A stretch of DNA of 64,000 nucleotides, from NCBI GenBank assembly GCA_947579605.1, contig OX388307.1, forward strand, positions 29,861,237 to 29,925,236, written 5' to 3'. Positions 10,590-21,480 of the stretch are shown here, piece after piece. Below the pieces are notes generated by a model that was given only the letters and a program-made list of their open reading frames with translations, did no database searches and had not been told where the DNA came from. Both the position numbers and the translations under genes were made by a program. Source of the DNA: Athripsodes cinereus. Lineage: Eukaryota > Arthropoda > Insecta > Trichoptera > Leptoceridae. Each line of letters opens with the position of its first letter. Position 1 is the first letter of the stretch.

Positions 10590-11245
10590 GATTTTAAAAT
10601 TGTTTACAATATACTGACTTCTAAAGGGAGGGAGGACAAATTCCCAGTTAAATTTTTAATCTTTCTCCATACTGGAATACACATTTTTCGTACATTTCTG
10701 CTATTTTTGAAATCTCGGATACGTTCATGGCCCGGGTGGATATTCTGTTTGTCTCATGAGATGAGAGAAATTCTTTGATCTTCTAGAATGAATAGAAATA
10801 AAGAGATGACGGCTATGTTTAAGTGTTCGCGGTGAATTGCTATGAATACGTTCTAACCGGAAGTTGGTGTATAATATTTTATGAATGGAATAGAAAAGAT
10901 ATAAACCACGAATTCAGTACTCGTTGCAAAAGCTCAGGGCAGACAATTGTGGGAGAGGCCTTTATTGTATGCTGTAAAAGGCACATATTTGTAAAACATT
11001 ATGTATTAGATTCTTGACATTTCCAAATCAACGGTGATGAGGCATGCAACTCATTTTAAATATCTTATTTTATATGAGACGGAGAGAGCAACCTGCATCT
11101 TCATTATGCAGTTATTCTTCTAGCCCACTCTGAGAATTGTTGTGATGGTATTATATTTATTTATTTATTCACAATCATTCTTCATCAGGCACAATATAAA
11201 GATTATACATTGTAACAATGACAATAATAAGATAGTTAATGCTGC
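10590..11245. other. AT-rich stretch, mostly unassigned
   Basis: No gene was recognised. At 11158-11180 a TTTATT-rich run followed by CACAATCATTC resembles a reversed retroposon tail. Confidence 0.45.
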
Positions 11246-11249
11246 AATT

Positions 11250-11823
11250 GAAGACCTTGGCGGAAAAACAACAATTGTCCAAAATTTTATGAAATCGTTT
11301 TATTGCATTAATATGATCTAGTGCACACCCTCTACTGGTGGTTTAATTTATAAACATGGGAAAACAACACATGTCCTTCAAATCGCGCAAAAGGCGTCGC
11401 AAGTTCTCAAAAGAGATGAACCAACTACATTTTCTAGGTGATGGGAAGCCAACGGTGTTGAGCTGCTCATGATGAAAACCAATGTAAAAGTTTTGAAAAG
11501 GTTTTTTATCAAGCAATGGAGAGAAGTCGGCTGATATGTAAATTTATTTTATGATTTTTATCTTATGATTTGGTGGAAAAACGACAAATGTGCACAAATT
11601 TTTGGAAAAACAGCAAATGTCACATCATTATTTTCTGTTCTATTTTCAATTTTAACAAAGGAATTAACAAAAATGAAACTTGCTTTAGCTATTCATTGCA
11701 TCACCTACATTTTACAGCAATAACAGCAAAGAAAATCGTATTTTATTAGAAGTTAGGACGTTTTAATGCTCTCCTGTAAAATTTACTATATGTGACATTT
11801 GTTGTTTTTCTGCCAAGGTCTTC
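11250..11823. mobile_element. DNA transposon with TIRs and internal iterons
   Basis: The left end reads GAAGACCTTGGCGGAAAAAC and the right end in reverse complement reads GAAGACCTTGGCAGAAAAAC. The inverted ends continue for about 30 bp. AATT lies on both sides (11246-11249, 11824-11827). A motif close to GGAAAAACAACAAATGTCC recurs at about 11262, 11356, 11575 and 11609 and inverted at 11795, like multiple transposase-binding sites. The 574-bp body has no transposase frame, so it is non-autonomous. Superfamily unassigned. Confidence 0.75.
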
Positions 11824-11836
11824 AATTTATTACAGA

Positions 11837-12021
11837 GCCCCTAATCAAAACACATTTAAGCGTTACGTTTTCGTTTCGTTTTCGTTCAAACAAGACGAGG
11901 TTGCGAGAACGCATCAATTACGCAGCTAAAATACACAAGTAGCTACGAAAATTGACACGTTCCCGCAACGTCGTCAACGTTCGAACGAAAACGTAACGCT
12001 TAAATGTGTTTTGACTAGGCC
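11837..12021. mobile_element. Palindromic MITE (GGCCTAGTCAAAACAC type), copy 2
   Basis: Same arms as the element at 4134, ending GTGTTTTGACTAGGCC, but the centre reads AGCTAAAATACACAAGTAGC, the reverse complement of copy 1's centre. The left end is mutated (CCCCTAATCAAAACAC) and one arm has a short CGTTTTCGTTT duplication. It lies 13 bp from the preceding TIR transposon. Confidence 0.8.
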
Positions 12022-12480
12022 AACAGATATAAACGTAGTTTTACGTGATGTGATGTAGTATCAAAATGTTGCCCAATTTGTCTGCCATTAGTACCCATTA
12101 TTAATACACTGTACAAGAGTAATACGAATACACCCCCCTCATAAATCTTCAATTATCCTGTATGTTAGTGTTGGTAGTGATTTTTGCATCTCGCTTTGAT
12201 GTCTATATAATCATATTGTCATCATATCTTTCTCTTTGAAGTTTATGTAATAATATGCCTATTATTATATCTTATTTCCCAGCAAACAATACTCTGCCAG
12301 ACAGAGAAGGAAATTTAACAATATATTATGTAACATTGTTTTCTATCATAAGATACTTGGTAAATTTTAGAACTTTAATAAAAGTTGCATAAAATAAGAA
12401 ACTTAACAGGACAGGATAGGTATGGGTAATTTTTTTTATTTAAGGTTACAAAATTTATTATTACACTGCGTTCAAATACT
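12022..12480. other. AT-rich stretch, no gene seen
   Basis: Nothing recognised. Confidence 0.5.
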
Positions 12481-12491
12481 ATATTTTACTA

Positions 12492-12980
12492 CTATACCCG
12501 TGTCCCAAGAAGGGTAGGCAGAGAGAACGGAACGCCAAATATATCTATCTTTACACATTCCTTCGCTTCATCCACATTCATACAGTTTCTCATGCACGCA
12601 AGTCGGTTCTTCTTACTCAATACACTGCCGTCCTTGAGAATTTGAACCATATGATCAAGCCATGTGGTTCTCAGACGCTCTTTCTTTCTGACAAGTAGGT
12701 ATAACCTCTTTGTCATTCTTACCTCGTTCATTCGTTCAACATGTCCAAACCACCGTAGCTTATTCACGCTCATTCTGTCTACAACACTCTTCTTGCATCC
12801 GCTCATTTTTCTAATATCCTCATTCATCACTCTATCACGCAGCGTTTTACCAACCATTCTGCCCAACGATCGCATTTCCACTGCATTTATTTCACTTTCG
12901 TCTTTCTTCAACCACGTTCATGTCTCGCTTGCATACGCAAGTGATGGTAGCAGAATGGTTTTGTCCACCAGCATTAAATC
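12492..12980 (-). mobile_element. Truncated LINE polyprotein C-terminus (family G)
   Basis: The minus strand encodes, in order: LAYASET (upstream of a stop near 12910), KKDESEINAVEMRSLGRM, a VMNEDIRKMSGCK segment, NKLRWFGHVERMNE, and a C-terminal CMNVDEAKECVK. This order (YGSETW-like end of the thumb, then a GHxxRM block) is typical of the region after the reverse transcriptase in insect non-LTR elements. One 139-codon frame remains open at 12492-12911. No endonuclease or RT catalytic motif is present. Related fragments lie at 54205 and 57975. Confidence 0.85.
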
Positions 12981-13675
12981 CTTAATAAATAAATTAATAA
13001 ATGTTCGTAAATTAATAAATTCATAAATGTTCAAATCCTAAATTAATAAATTATTAAATTCAATGTTAACTTCTGAATTATTCAATTAAATGCTTCCTTA
13101 CAACTTACTCATTTTAAGAGAAAAATAATATATTGGACACTTTATAAAGGCCGTGAGAATTATCTATGATATTTTGTAGCCAGAAGTGTAATGAACAGTC
13201 CAGTTTTAAACATCGAGGTAATTTCATCTAGCTTACTATACAGCATAGTAAAAAGTTATAGTCAATGTTCAGAATAAGAAGATTAAGAAATTTGAAGAGA
13301 AAGTCTATGAAAACAAGAATGATGATAAAAAATCTCACTTCTAATATTTATTTATAATACTTCCCAGTGCTATATCAAGTTTAGTTAGAATCGAACTGAC
13401 ATAAGTCGCCTTGTGTTTGAGTATGCAATTCGTCCCGACACAATTATTTAAGAAAAGTGTTGTCTGGACAAAACGTTCGTACATTTTCATCTTCCGCAGC
13501 ATTCATATTGTGCCATCAAAATAAATAACAAACTAAAATATTATTACTCTTTTAAAGAAGAATGCTTCTGCTACAAGAACAGTAGGGGTTGGCAAACTTC
13601 ACAGTCAAAGGAGCCAAATATTACCAATCTCCTATATCTTTCTTTTCCACCGTAGTATTTTCCATAAGTAAAGTA
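12981..13675. other. AT-rich stretch, no gene seen
   Basis: It holds local AATTAATAAAT-type repeats at 12985-13065, otherwise nothing recognised. Confidence 0.5.
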
Positions 13676-13679
13676 GCCA

Positions 13680-13850
13680 GTTACCTAACCACACATGCAT
13701 GTCATCCTCCCTGTGCCAATAAACAATAAAACATTCAAGATGTGTAGCAAATCTCATCGATGAATTTAAAATGTCATATGTTGCATATGTATTGTTTTAG
13801 GAATATCTGACTTTTAAAGGGTGCTTGAAAAATTACAGGAAATAGAGAGA
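13680..13850 (-). mobile_element. Family A retroposon, diverged
   Basis: In reverse complement it preserves CGATGAGATTTGC, CATCTTGAATG, TTATTGGCACAGGGAGGA and GCATG blocks in family A order. The 5' end and the tail are eroded. Confidence 0.6.
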
Positions 13851-13879
13851 AATCCTATTTCCTGGTAGGAACTTTACGG

Positions 13880-13995
13880 AATATCAGTTTTTTTAAAAAA
13901 AGATTTATCTAGGTTTTGTTAGAAACACAAATACAACCTTATACACCTTTCACAGTAAGCTAAAAGCTTGTGTCGTGAAAGTTATTTATATAATA
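13880..13995. mobile_element. Family F retroposon fragment
   Basis: The segment with TATCTAGGTTTTGTTAGAAA, CTTATACACCTTTCACAG and TAAGCTAAAAGCTTGTGTCG is shared with 36105-36190. There it continues into a tRNA-like box B. It is probably a tRNA-derived SINE or LINE fragment. Confidence 0.5.
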
Positions 13996-14799
13996 ACTAG
14001 AATTTTTTGAGAGTCAAGGAGCGAGCTAAAACAAAACGTTGTATTATAAGGAAATTTCGAGGTATTTTGCGGTGGGGTAGAATAATTAGAGATATTATTT
14101 TATCCAGTTTTGTTGGGTAACTTCTCAAAAAGACCCATTCTCGAGGGCCAAAGATTAGCAGGTTCCTACCCCTGCACTAAAAGAATACAAACGTCGTCTA
14201 GAGAATGCAGTTTACTCAAGACAATTTTAAAGTTGGATGACATGTGATTTCTTTCTTGGAGAATTACTTTAGTTGGATTAAACTTGATGCAGCACCATAA
14301 TAGTTCTAGAGAACTTGGGGAACACAATAATAATACATTTGGGTTCGAGTACATGAATTGCATGTTTGCCTTTTATTAAACGAATGTTCTTTGAGATGAA
14401 AATTACATATCGCTTTTCTTGTGAATGCGAGCGTTCTAGTACAATTTTGAAATTGGTAATAAAATTGATGAAAGTTGTCGAGCTTCTACGTTTGAATGTG
14501 GTCTCTGGTGTTGTATTTTTTTTTAAATTTTTACATTGCAAATTGTATGATTCTGTACCGATACAATGGTAAGGTAAAACTTCTTAATACTATTTTAGAT
14601 CGAGACGAGGTTAAATTCTCTTTTCTTCACGTATTGTCGTGACTTTAAAAACGCGTATGTTGTCTGAAATTCTGGCTGTTTTCTACAAAACGGACCATTT
14701 TTGAAATTAATTGGCAAGGTTATTTCTATTGGAGCACTAATCTCAATAAATTAACTCATTGCTGAGTTTGAAATGTAAAATATTTGTTTATGTTCCATG
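13996..14799. other. AT-rich stretch, no gene seen
   Basis: Small overlapping frames on both strands (14166-14572) have no known motif. The segment ends in GTTCCATG (14792-14799), the left target-site duplication of the next element. Confidence 0.5.
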
Positions 14800-15248
14800 C
14801 AGTGGCGTAGCTAAGGGGAGGGGGGCAGGGGGGACATATGTCCCCGGGCGCCACATTAGGGGGCGCCAAAATGAGTATTAAAACTATTTTTTTTAATTTT
14901 ATTTTGATGTAAGCTAATGTATCCCAAATACGTTTGCAAGATTAAATTTTGAAGCTCCACAAATATCTTCATTTCAAACCAGTTGGCAAACACGATTTTG
15001 GTGCCCCCATTGAGCATTAAGGGGCGCCATTCTACTCATAAACAAAATGACACAATATCCACAATGCAGGATTGCTGATGGCATTTTTTTTTTAAAAAGA
15101 TCAGTTCGGGTTCAAATATTATTCTTCATAATTTTTCATGCTTCAAAAATGAACCATATAAACCTTAAAATTTCGAACATTTCTTGGGGACTCCGAGAAG
15201 GGGCGCAGACTTGGTTCACGGGCGCAGATGACCCTAGCTACGCCATTG
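14800..15248. mobile_element. hAT-like MITE with perfect 8-bp TSD
   Basis: The left end is CAGTGGCGTAGCTAAGG. The right end in reverse complement is CAATGGCGTAGCTAGGG, so the TIR is about 14 bp with one terminal mismatch. The flanks carry an exact GTTCCATG duplication (14792-14799, 15249-15256). CAGTGGCGTAGC ends with an 8-bp duplication are diagnostic of hAT elements. The 449-bp interior has no transposase and includes two GGGGCGCC-type segments. Confidence 0.92.
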
Positions 15249-15335
15249 GTTCCATGGAGCAATCCGCAAAGAATTAGCAAGGAATTAGACTAAACATTAT
15301 ACTTTCACTATCTCTCAAATCTGTACTTACCAAGG

Positions 15336-15483
15336 GCCGTAGACAAACCGACTTAGGGATCGACTACTGGCGACCTTAAAGACAATCTACCTACATAATG
15401 TACCGTGTTATCGTGCCTTATTCTTGCGGTTATTGTCAAAAATTCGTTTGTAGTTGATCGCCAAGTACGGTTTGTCTAAAGAG
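15336..15483. mobile_element. Short inverted-repeat element (AGACAAACCG type)
   Basis: AGACAAACCGACTTAGGGAT at 15341-15360 is the inverted partner of the segment ending CCAAGTACGGTTTGTCT at 15461-15477 (reverse complement AGACAAACCGTACTTGGCGA). Arms of about 28 bp enclose about 80 bp. It is MITE-like, with borders and duplication not defined. Confidence 0.6.
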
Positions 15484-16110
15484 TCAGTTCTGAAATCTAT
15501 TTTGTAATATAAATATTCCTTATGCGGATTTAGTTATTGAACACATTAGTTTTTAACACACACATCAACACACATCAATCATTAAGTTAAAATCATTGTT
15601 CTATATAAATTGAAGTTTTGAGAAAATTTGGTGATAAAAGAAAATAATCATAATACATCGGATATATGTTTTACATGAATGGTAGATTTGTGGGACATAT
15701 AATATGAACGATTATCGAATTAATTCCAAATCAAACTGAATAAAGTTGTAAAAATAAATTTATGAATTCATAAAATATCAAAGGTAATAATCAGAACAAT
15801 GAGACCGTTTGTAATAAAAGTGACTGTGCTTGGAAAATCGGAAAAACGATAAAAAATACGGAAGTAGAGACAAAAGTAATAATATATATACGTCCGGTAT
15901 ATAATAAAATACATACATGTATTAAGGCTCTACTGTTAATAAGGCTCTGAAGCTATTGAATGTGTGATGAAATATAATATGAGAGAAAAGTAAATAAGTG
16001 ATAGAAAAAGGATATGTTGCCGTAATATCTACTATCCTTAGATTAAAATGGAAAGATTCTAAGTCCTCCATGTTTTTGCACTAAAAAGAAATAATATAGA
16101 AAGTATATTA
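15484..16110. other. AT-rich stretch, no gene seen
   Basis: Nothing recognised. Confidence 0.5.
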
Positions 16111-16114
16111 TTTC

Positions 16115-16690
16115 TTGTTAACAGTCGGAAGTAATGCTCTTGCTTTTGAGTGACGAAACCTTGGATTCAGTTCTCGGCTAGGGCAAAATAAGGGATGATC
16201 TTTTCAAATTGTTATGAGTCTGGTATTGGTAAAATTAATTTTCTTACCTCCAAAAGCGACATTGTAAAGTAAAATAAAAGGTTCTCAAGACGGCGGTTTT
16301 GGCTGGATGGCCCTTCAGGCCTATCTAAAGACCCGCCTAAGATGACTTCTTAGGCGGGCCTTTGGATAAAGGTTCGAATGTGTGGATAAAAAAACTAAAT
16401 CTACTATTTCTGACATATCCGCCTGTGACGTTGGTCTTTCTTCAATGTTCTGACTCTGGGTGTTAAATTTATATCTATTTAGTGAATTGTATATAATTAT
16501 ACGTATCGTCGTGTTAGTATCCATAATACAAGATTCATTTATTTATTTTATTCTTCTTGCACATCATCATTCATATAACAAATTAAATAAAGCAATATAC
16601 ACACGAAAAAATGTTAGGTTAGTTCATATCTTAGGTTAGCACTAGTTCGATCTGTATGAGTTGTCTATTCATGTTATGTGATGTTAGTTC
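16115..16690 (+). mobile_element. tRNA-derived SINE (family B) with insertions
   Basis: The tRNA-like head (CTCTTGCTTTTGAGTGACGA, degraded box B TTCAGTTCTCGG, 16138-16187) leads to the AGGGCAAAATAAGGG and GAGTCTGG segments. After about 190 bp of foreign sequence (16230-16420) the family tail resumes at 16425-16530 (TATCGTCGTGTTAGTATCC). A second interruption at 16532-16640 looks like a reversed poly(A)-type tail, after which AGTTCGATCTGTATGAGTTG continues the family 3' end. Confidence 0.6.
16325..16367. repeat. GC-rich perfect hairpin
   Basis: CCCGCCTAAGA (16332-16342) pairs perfectly with TCTTAGGCGGG (16348-16358) across a 5-nt loop. Pairing continues imperfectly outward through AAAG and CTTTGG. 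It lies inside the foreign sequence interrupting the family B copy. No terminator or riboswitch role is implied. Confidence 0.6.
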
Positions 16691-16818
16691 ATTTTTATTT
16701 ACACATAGCTTTACACATTTCTTCCTAATTATGATAACGATAGTCATATAAAAAATGTTTGAATTCATAAAATGTACCTATTATTATTACTTAATTAAAA
16801 TACTTAAATAAAATAAAT

Positions 16819-17255
16819 CCCGTGGAGCACCCGGTAAAGAATTGGTCTCCCACTCTTCTGCGTAAGTTTTCGAGTGTCCTGTAAAAGGCAGGTTTTCGAA
16901 AAAATTAAGACATTTTACATCTTCAATTATACAATAACCAACCCGCATGGCAAGCGTGGTGAGGTAACGCCAACAAACCCTCCAAAACAACAACCAAGAT
17001 GCCGCATTTTCCCAAGATAGAGCGGCGTGGAAGGCGATGGAGGAGGCCTTCATCCAGGAGTGGACGGGAGTAGGCTAGGAAGAGAGAAGAAGACATTTTC
17101 AATTCAGCGATGAGGCTTGCTACCCATCCTGAATGTCTTGATTTTATATTGGCACGAAGAGGACAGTTTGCATGTTTCTTACATGCAGCTGATCTGCTGG
17201 CTACCCCACTTGTGGGATATGCCGTGATGGTATAGTAGTAGTAGTAGTAGTAAAA
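16819..17255 (+). mobile_element. Family A retroposon split by a LINE tail
   Basis: The 5' half (16819-16925) starts CCCGTGGAGCACCCGGTAAA and the 3' half resumes at 17100 with AATTCAGCGATGAGGCTTGC, ending in a (TAG)n run at 17234-17252. Between them (about 16925-17095) is a fragment whose plus strand reads NNNQDAAFSQDRAAWKAMEE and then FIQEWTGVG before a stop and an AGAGAGAAGAAG tail. This is a non-LTR retrotransposon C-terminus. AAGACATTTT flanks both sides, as expected of a target duplication, with a small deletion. Confidence 0.82.
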
Positions 17256-17340
17256 TAAAAAACTTAATTAAAAATACATTGTATTAATGTAAACAATGTA
17301 CAATGAAGAATAAAATAAATAAATAAATAAAATATAACAT
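17256..17340 (+). mobile_element. Retroposon 3' tail (family C-like)
   Basis: AATGTACAATGAAGAATAAA followed by (TAAA)n resembles the 3' end of family C. It is only a tail fragment. Confidence 0.4.
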
Positions 17341-18605
17341 CTAAAAAGCAATTTTCGAAAATGTATGATCGTGAAAAAACCTTATTCAAGGGAAACTTTT
17401 TTTTAATTTTCAAATATTTGAGGTAATCTTCCATACACCCCAGCCATTTAAAATTTTGATGACTTAAAAGTTAATTACAAATTTATTAATTTAATGTAAA
17501 AATTCAGTTAGACATTTTACAACTAAAGTTGCCAATACAAAAAAAAAACCTTTTCGTATTATGTCATTGTTTTCCATAATAAAGAAAGAAGATAATAAAA
17601 TTGTTTATTTGGTATTCTTCTCTCACTCGATATTAAAGGTTTCTTATTTTTTCGTGCTTTCAAGGAAGTACATAGTGTGTTGAAGGCAAACACCGGGGGA
17701 GCGGCGTAGTAGATAACGCCAAAAGTCTTTGAAAATCTTAAAAAGAAAACGTAATGGTGTTTTTTTTTCTCCTCTTCTTTACATTGTGAGATTAGCATTA
17801 ACATACACCATTATTGTGCGGATTTCCTAGAGTTGAATAGATCGAAACACCCCATTGAGATAAAGATTGTGATAATGTGACTGAAAAACGACCCATCACT
17901 GTACCGTGAATACAGTGATACCCCTTAAAAAAATATTGAGAATATTCCTACCTATCTAATAATTTAACCTCTTCAGACCTGGTGTCCATTCCAATGGACA
18001 TAGATTTTATTAATATTTTTTACGCTCCCGTCTATTGCTTTTTTCTAATATTAATATTGATAATTATTGGTATGAAGACTATTTTATCGACATATTTTTT
18101 TTTTGCGCCATTTGTCAAAGTTAACTATATTTTTTACTTAATTTATTATTTCTCAACGAGTCTACGCAAAGTGTCACTGCCAGGTTTTTGGTTGAGAAAA
18201 TTAAAGATATATTTACATTGTTTGTGTTTAATTTTACTGGATTTTTTTTTAAAGGTAAATTTATTCTTTATTTTATGTTAATCAATTAATATATATCAAA
18301 TAAATTTAAATTAACATTTCAGAAACCTCATTTTTATTTAATTTCCATTCCAATGAACATATTTATTTTCGCAAATCTAGAAATCAAAAAAATTTCAAAT
18401 TATCTGAAACTTGTTATTTAGAAGCCAAATAATAAGATTTTAAAACAAAAGAATATTTTCGACTCACACAATTAATTCGGGTCTGACGAGGATAAAAATG
18501 ACAAGAGCAAAAAATAAATATTCTCTTGTGTTATGTGTCTGATATGCAGTTGGCTATGTTGACATTCTGCCGTTTGAATATGTATAGGTATAGTTGGCAG
18601 ACTGT
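17341..18605. other. AT-rich stretch, no gene seen
   Basis: A 99-codon plus-strand frame at 17982-18281 is hydrophobic and F/I/L/Y-rich, as AT-rich noncoding DNA translates. It has no recognised motif. Confidence 0.5.
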
Positions 18606-18609
18606 GAGG

Positions 18610-18860
18610 GAAGTAATAATAATATGGACGATTTGTATTTGGGGCAGTTCAATGATCCCTTCGTAATCGGTTCCAGGCAGTTGGCTCCGCGACGCTGAAG
18701 CTCCTCTCAGCGAATTTGGAAGTATTAGTAGTTGATCAGTGGTCGCTTCAGTGTTTTGTTGATGTGACAGTAGAACTTCATAGATGAAATATACTTACAA
18801 AATGCTTCAACTCACCGAGAGTGAATATGTGTTGCATCTCTACTCTCTCCCTTGTTTTCC
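18610..18860 (-). mobile_element. CR1/L2-type LINE C-terminal remnant
   Basis: On the minus strand the segment around 18655-18705 shares the GCCAACTGCCTGGAACCGATT block with 43725-43745. There it encodes the AGPTAWNRL motif near the C-terminus of CR1-like polyproteins. The reading frame here is broken. Confidence 0.55.
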
Positions 18861-19044
18861 AGTTGATGTAGAGTCAAGAATAACAAAAAATACATTAGAA
18901 TTTTGAATGAGTTGAACAAAGGAGCATTATGAAATAAAAACAACCACGTAATTTTTAAATAACTCTTTAAAAATAATTCTTTCATCCACAAGGTTTTTGA
19001 CGACTTGAAAGTTTGTAGTACACAATAAATCGACCGTATTCAGA

Positions 19045-19155
19045 ATGTTATTAGAAGAGGTGATTAAATTGACGTTAAGACGCTCTGAACGAAGAAATCA
19101 GGTCTCTGAACTATGCTCCCGAAAGGAGTGTTTAAGGGTGGTTGAATTGAGTTAG
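19045..19155 (+). mobile_element. RTE-type LINE tail, degraded
   Basis: GAAGAGGTGATTAAATTGACG, AGACGCTCTGAACGAAGAAA and CTCCCGAAAGGAGTGTTTAA match the end of the LINE at 3495 (EEVTQLA, RRSEW, SREER). The GAT tail is lost. Confidence 0.7.
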
Positions 19156-20815
19156 AATTCTTTACGATGATATTATCAAAATTTGCCTTATATAAGACAT
19201 TCAAAACCATATAAAAAGCACGGGAATTTTTATTAAATTTTGAGGGTTTAAAAACAAAAATGGTGACGTAAGCAAATGAAACAGGAAAGTTAAAAGCGCC
19301 TATATTTGGGTATACGTAAGTCGAAAGCATAAAGAATTGAGTTTTACTGTAGTTATTTAATTTGATTTTTTTTTGTCGTTGTGATAAACGTAAATAATTA
19401 GCATTCCAACACAGTTTTATTATTGTTTGCGTGTCCTCTGATGTTCAAACAATTCGTTTCTTTCGTAACCTTTTTCTTCGTGACCTCTTTTGTCAACAAT
19501 GAAATCAAATACTGTTTCACCACTTGATAATATAAATAACTTTAATGTACGGTTGATAAGTTTTTAATTATTTAACTTTCTTTTTTAAAAATCTCAGGTT
19601 AACTGAAAATGTATTTTGATTCAATTATACTTTAAGAGCTTTTTTTTATTCTTTTTGTACATCATCACTATATAACAGTGTTGAAAAACAGTTAAAAATA
19701 CTAAATAAAATAATTCGAAACTAAAAAATTAAAATACTAGGTAGCACGAGATGTAGTGGTGAAAAGTGATCACAATGAAGTGATTTCCTCTATCTAACCA
19801 TGACATATTGAGTTATACCTAATTAAATCTTTTTTTAGGCTGCATTGCTTAAAATAACCTGAAAGTTCTTTGAATAAATTATTGAATTTTTACTATTGCA
19901 AGTTCTCAGAAAAGTGATTATGAGTACCTTTATGATGTCATAATTTCGAGTGATTCAAAATTTCATATATGAAAAATAGCTAGTACCTACCACTGGTGAG
20001 AATTATTCTTTGCATCAAATCATTAGAAGTTGTGATGTCATACCTATTTAAAATATGAAATAATAACTCATTATTGTTACTGAGGACCACAGACACTTTA
20101 TATTATTTCAAGTCAGAAACCGAATGCTGTTCCTATTATATCTACAATCAGAAGATTGTTCTCGACCTATTTTTGTCTATTGCATAACTTATAGCTAGGT
20201 ATTTTTTATATAAACAACGTTTTTATTTTCAAACTTGGGAAAATCGGTGAGAGAATAAGTTGAAGTTAATTTTGGTGTTTTGGATACGGAGAGCGAATTT
20301 TGGATACGGAAAGCGAATTAATGAAGAAAGAGTGATAGTAAAAGTACATTTATCTGAAAAAAGGAGATAAAAAAAACGCGGACGTTCAAGAACTACGTTG
20401 CTCAACCGCGTGGATCTAAATCTCAATTTGGCCGCTTGTTATGGCGTGGCGTGCACGTGTGAAAAATTGTATAAATGTGAAGTAAGCTAAATAAGTATGG
20501 AAGGATAGATTAATATTACGTTTCGTCCTTTTTTCACACCCCACTTGGGATACAACGTTGACGAGTAGAGTTACACCCTTAACACTTCTATTTGTACAGA
20601 GGAAGTTTGTACATAGCAATCAACTAATTTCCTCAAGGGACTGCATTATACCGTAATAACTGCCACTACTGCCAGTACTGATATATAATAAATTATGTTG
20701 TAGGATGATACATGTAATGTGGTGATTTGTAAAAATACCTCACTGGGTGTAAAATAGCTAGTTATAATTTATGATGAAATTCTTTGACAAAACAAATTCA
20801 CTAATACAGTGGTTT
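19156..20815. other. AT-rich stretch, no gene seen
   Basis: Nothing recognised apart from a possible reversed poly(A)-type tail at 19637-19680 (TTTTTTTATTCTTTTTGTAC). Confidence 0.45.
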
Positions 20816-20817
20816 GT

Positions 20818-20948
20818 CAACCATTCTGATTTTCAAATTTTTTTGTTGGTACGAAAAGGACAGTTTACAAATTAATTTTACGCAGCTTGTCTGCTGGTTA
20901 CCTTATTTGTGGGGTATATCGTGATGGGGTAGCAGTAGCAGCATAAGT
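20818..20948 (+). mobile_element. Family A retroposon, 3' half
   Basis: CCATTCTGATTTTCAAATTT, TTGGTACGAAAAGGACAGTT, GCAGCTTGTCTGCTGGTTAC and TGTGGGGTATATCGTGATGG follow family A order and end in a decayed AGCAGTAGCAG tail. Confidence 0.75.
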
Positions 20949-21428
20949 GTTACTGGTAAATAGATTAATGTTATATCCATATTTCTAGTTTGTTCGCCGG
21001 TTACGACACGGCGATGAGATTTGTTGGTACCAGTTCAGCTGTACCGTATGTAATTAGTGAATATTTAGGAATAAAACGGCTCTCACAACAATAAAAAAAT
21101 ATCTAAGCTTTTCAAATTATCAAGTGTTTTATAAACGTGCTTGTCATTTTGAAAAAAATATCCGATTATTTCAATTCTCTATGACTCTTGTCTGTCAGAT
21201 AGAATTGTACGTAGATAAACCCTTACTGCCTCGGGCGATAGTTTCTTTCATCTTCATAAATACCCCAATAAAAATACATCTACCTTTATACGTAATAGCT
21301 TATAGACACTGCGGAGTATTTGATCCTGTGTTACTTATCTGGACACATAAAATATATTCGGAGGTAGAAACGTAACATCGCCTAAATACATACATTTACA
21401 CTCGTTCTTTTATTTGAGTCAAAAGATT
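20949..21428. other. AT-rich stretch, no gene seen
   Basis: Nothing recognised. Confidence 0.5.
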
Positions 21429-21429
21429 A

Positions 21430-21480
21430 TATATTACAATTCACACAGATCAAGCTAGTTCCAAACTAATAAATATTAAG
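21430..21480 (-). mobile_element. Family B SINE 3' end fragment
   Basis: AATTCACACAGATCAAGCTA and GTTCCAAACTAATAAATATT are the reverse of the family B end (TTAGTTTGGGACTAGCTCGATCTGTGT). Confidence 0.6.

Noticed and set aside
12492..12911. 139-codon frame as a host gene
   Set aside because: Its motifs (NAVEMRSLGRM, LRWFGHVERM) belong to LINE polyprotein C-termini, and similar fragments lie at 54205 and 57975.
16325..16367. Rho-independent terminator
   Set aside because: The hairpin is GC-rich but lies in eukaryotic repeat DNA with no gene upstream and no adjacent T-run.
17982..18281. 99-codon membrane-protein-like frame
   Set aside because: The F/I/L/Y-rich composition is what AT-rich noncoding DNA gives. 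There is no conserved motif and no supporting context.
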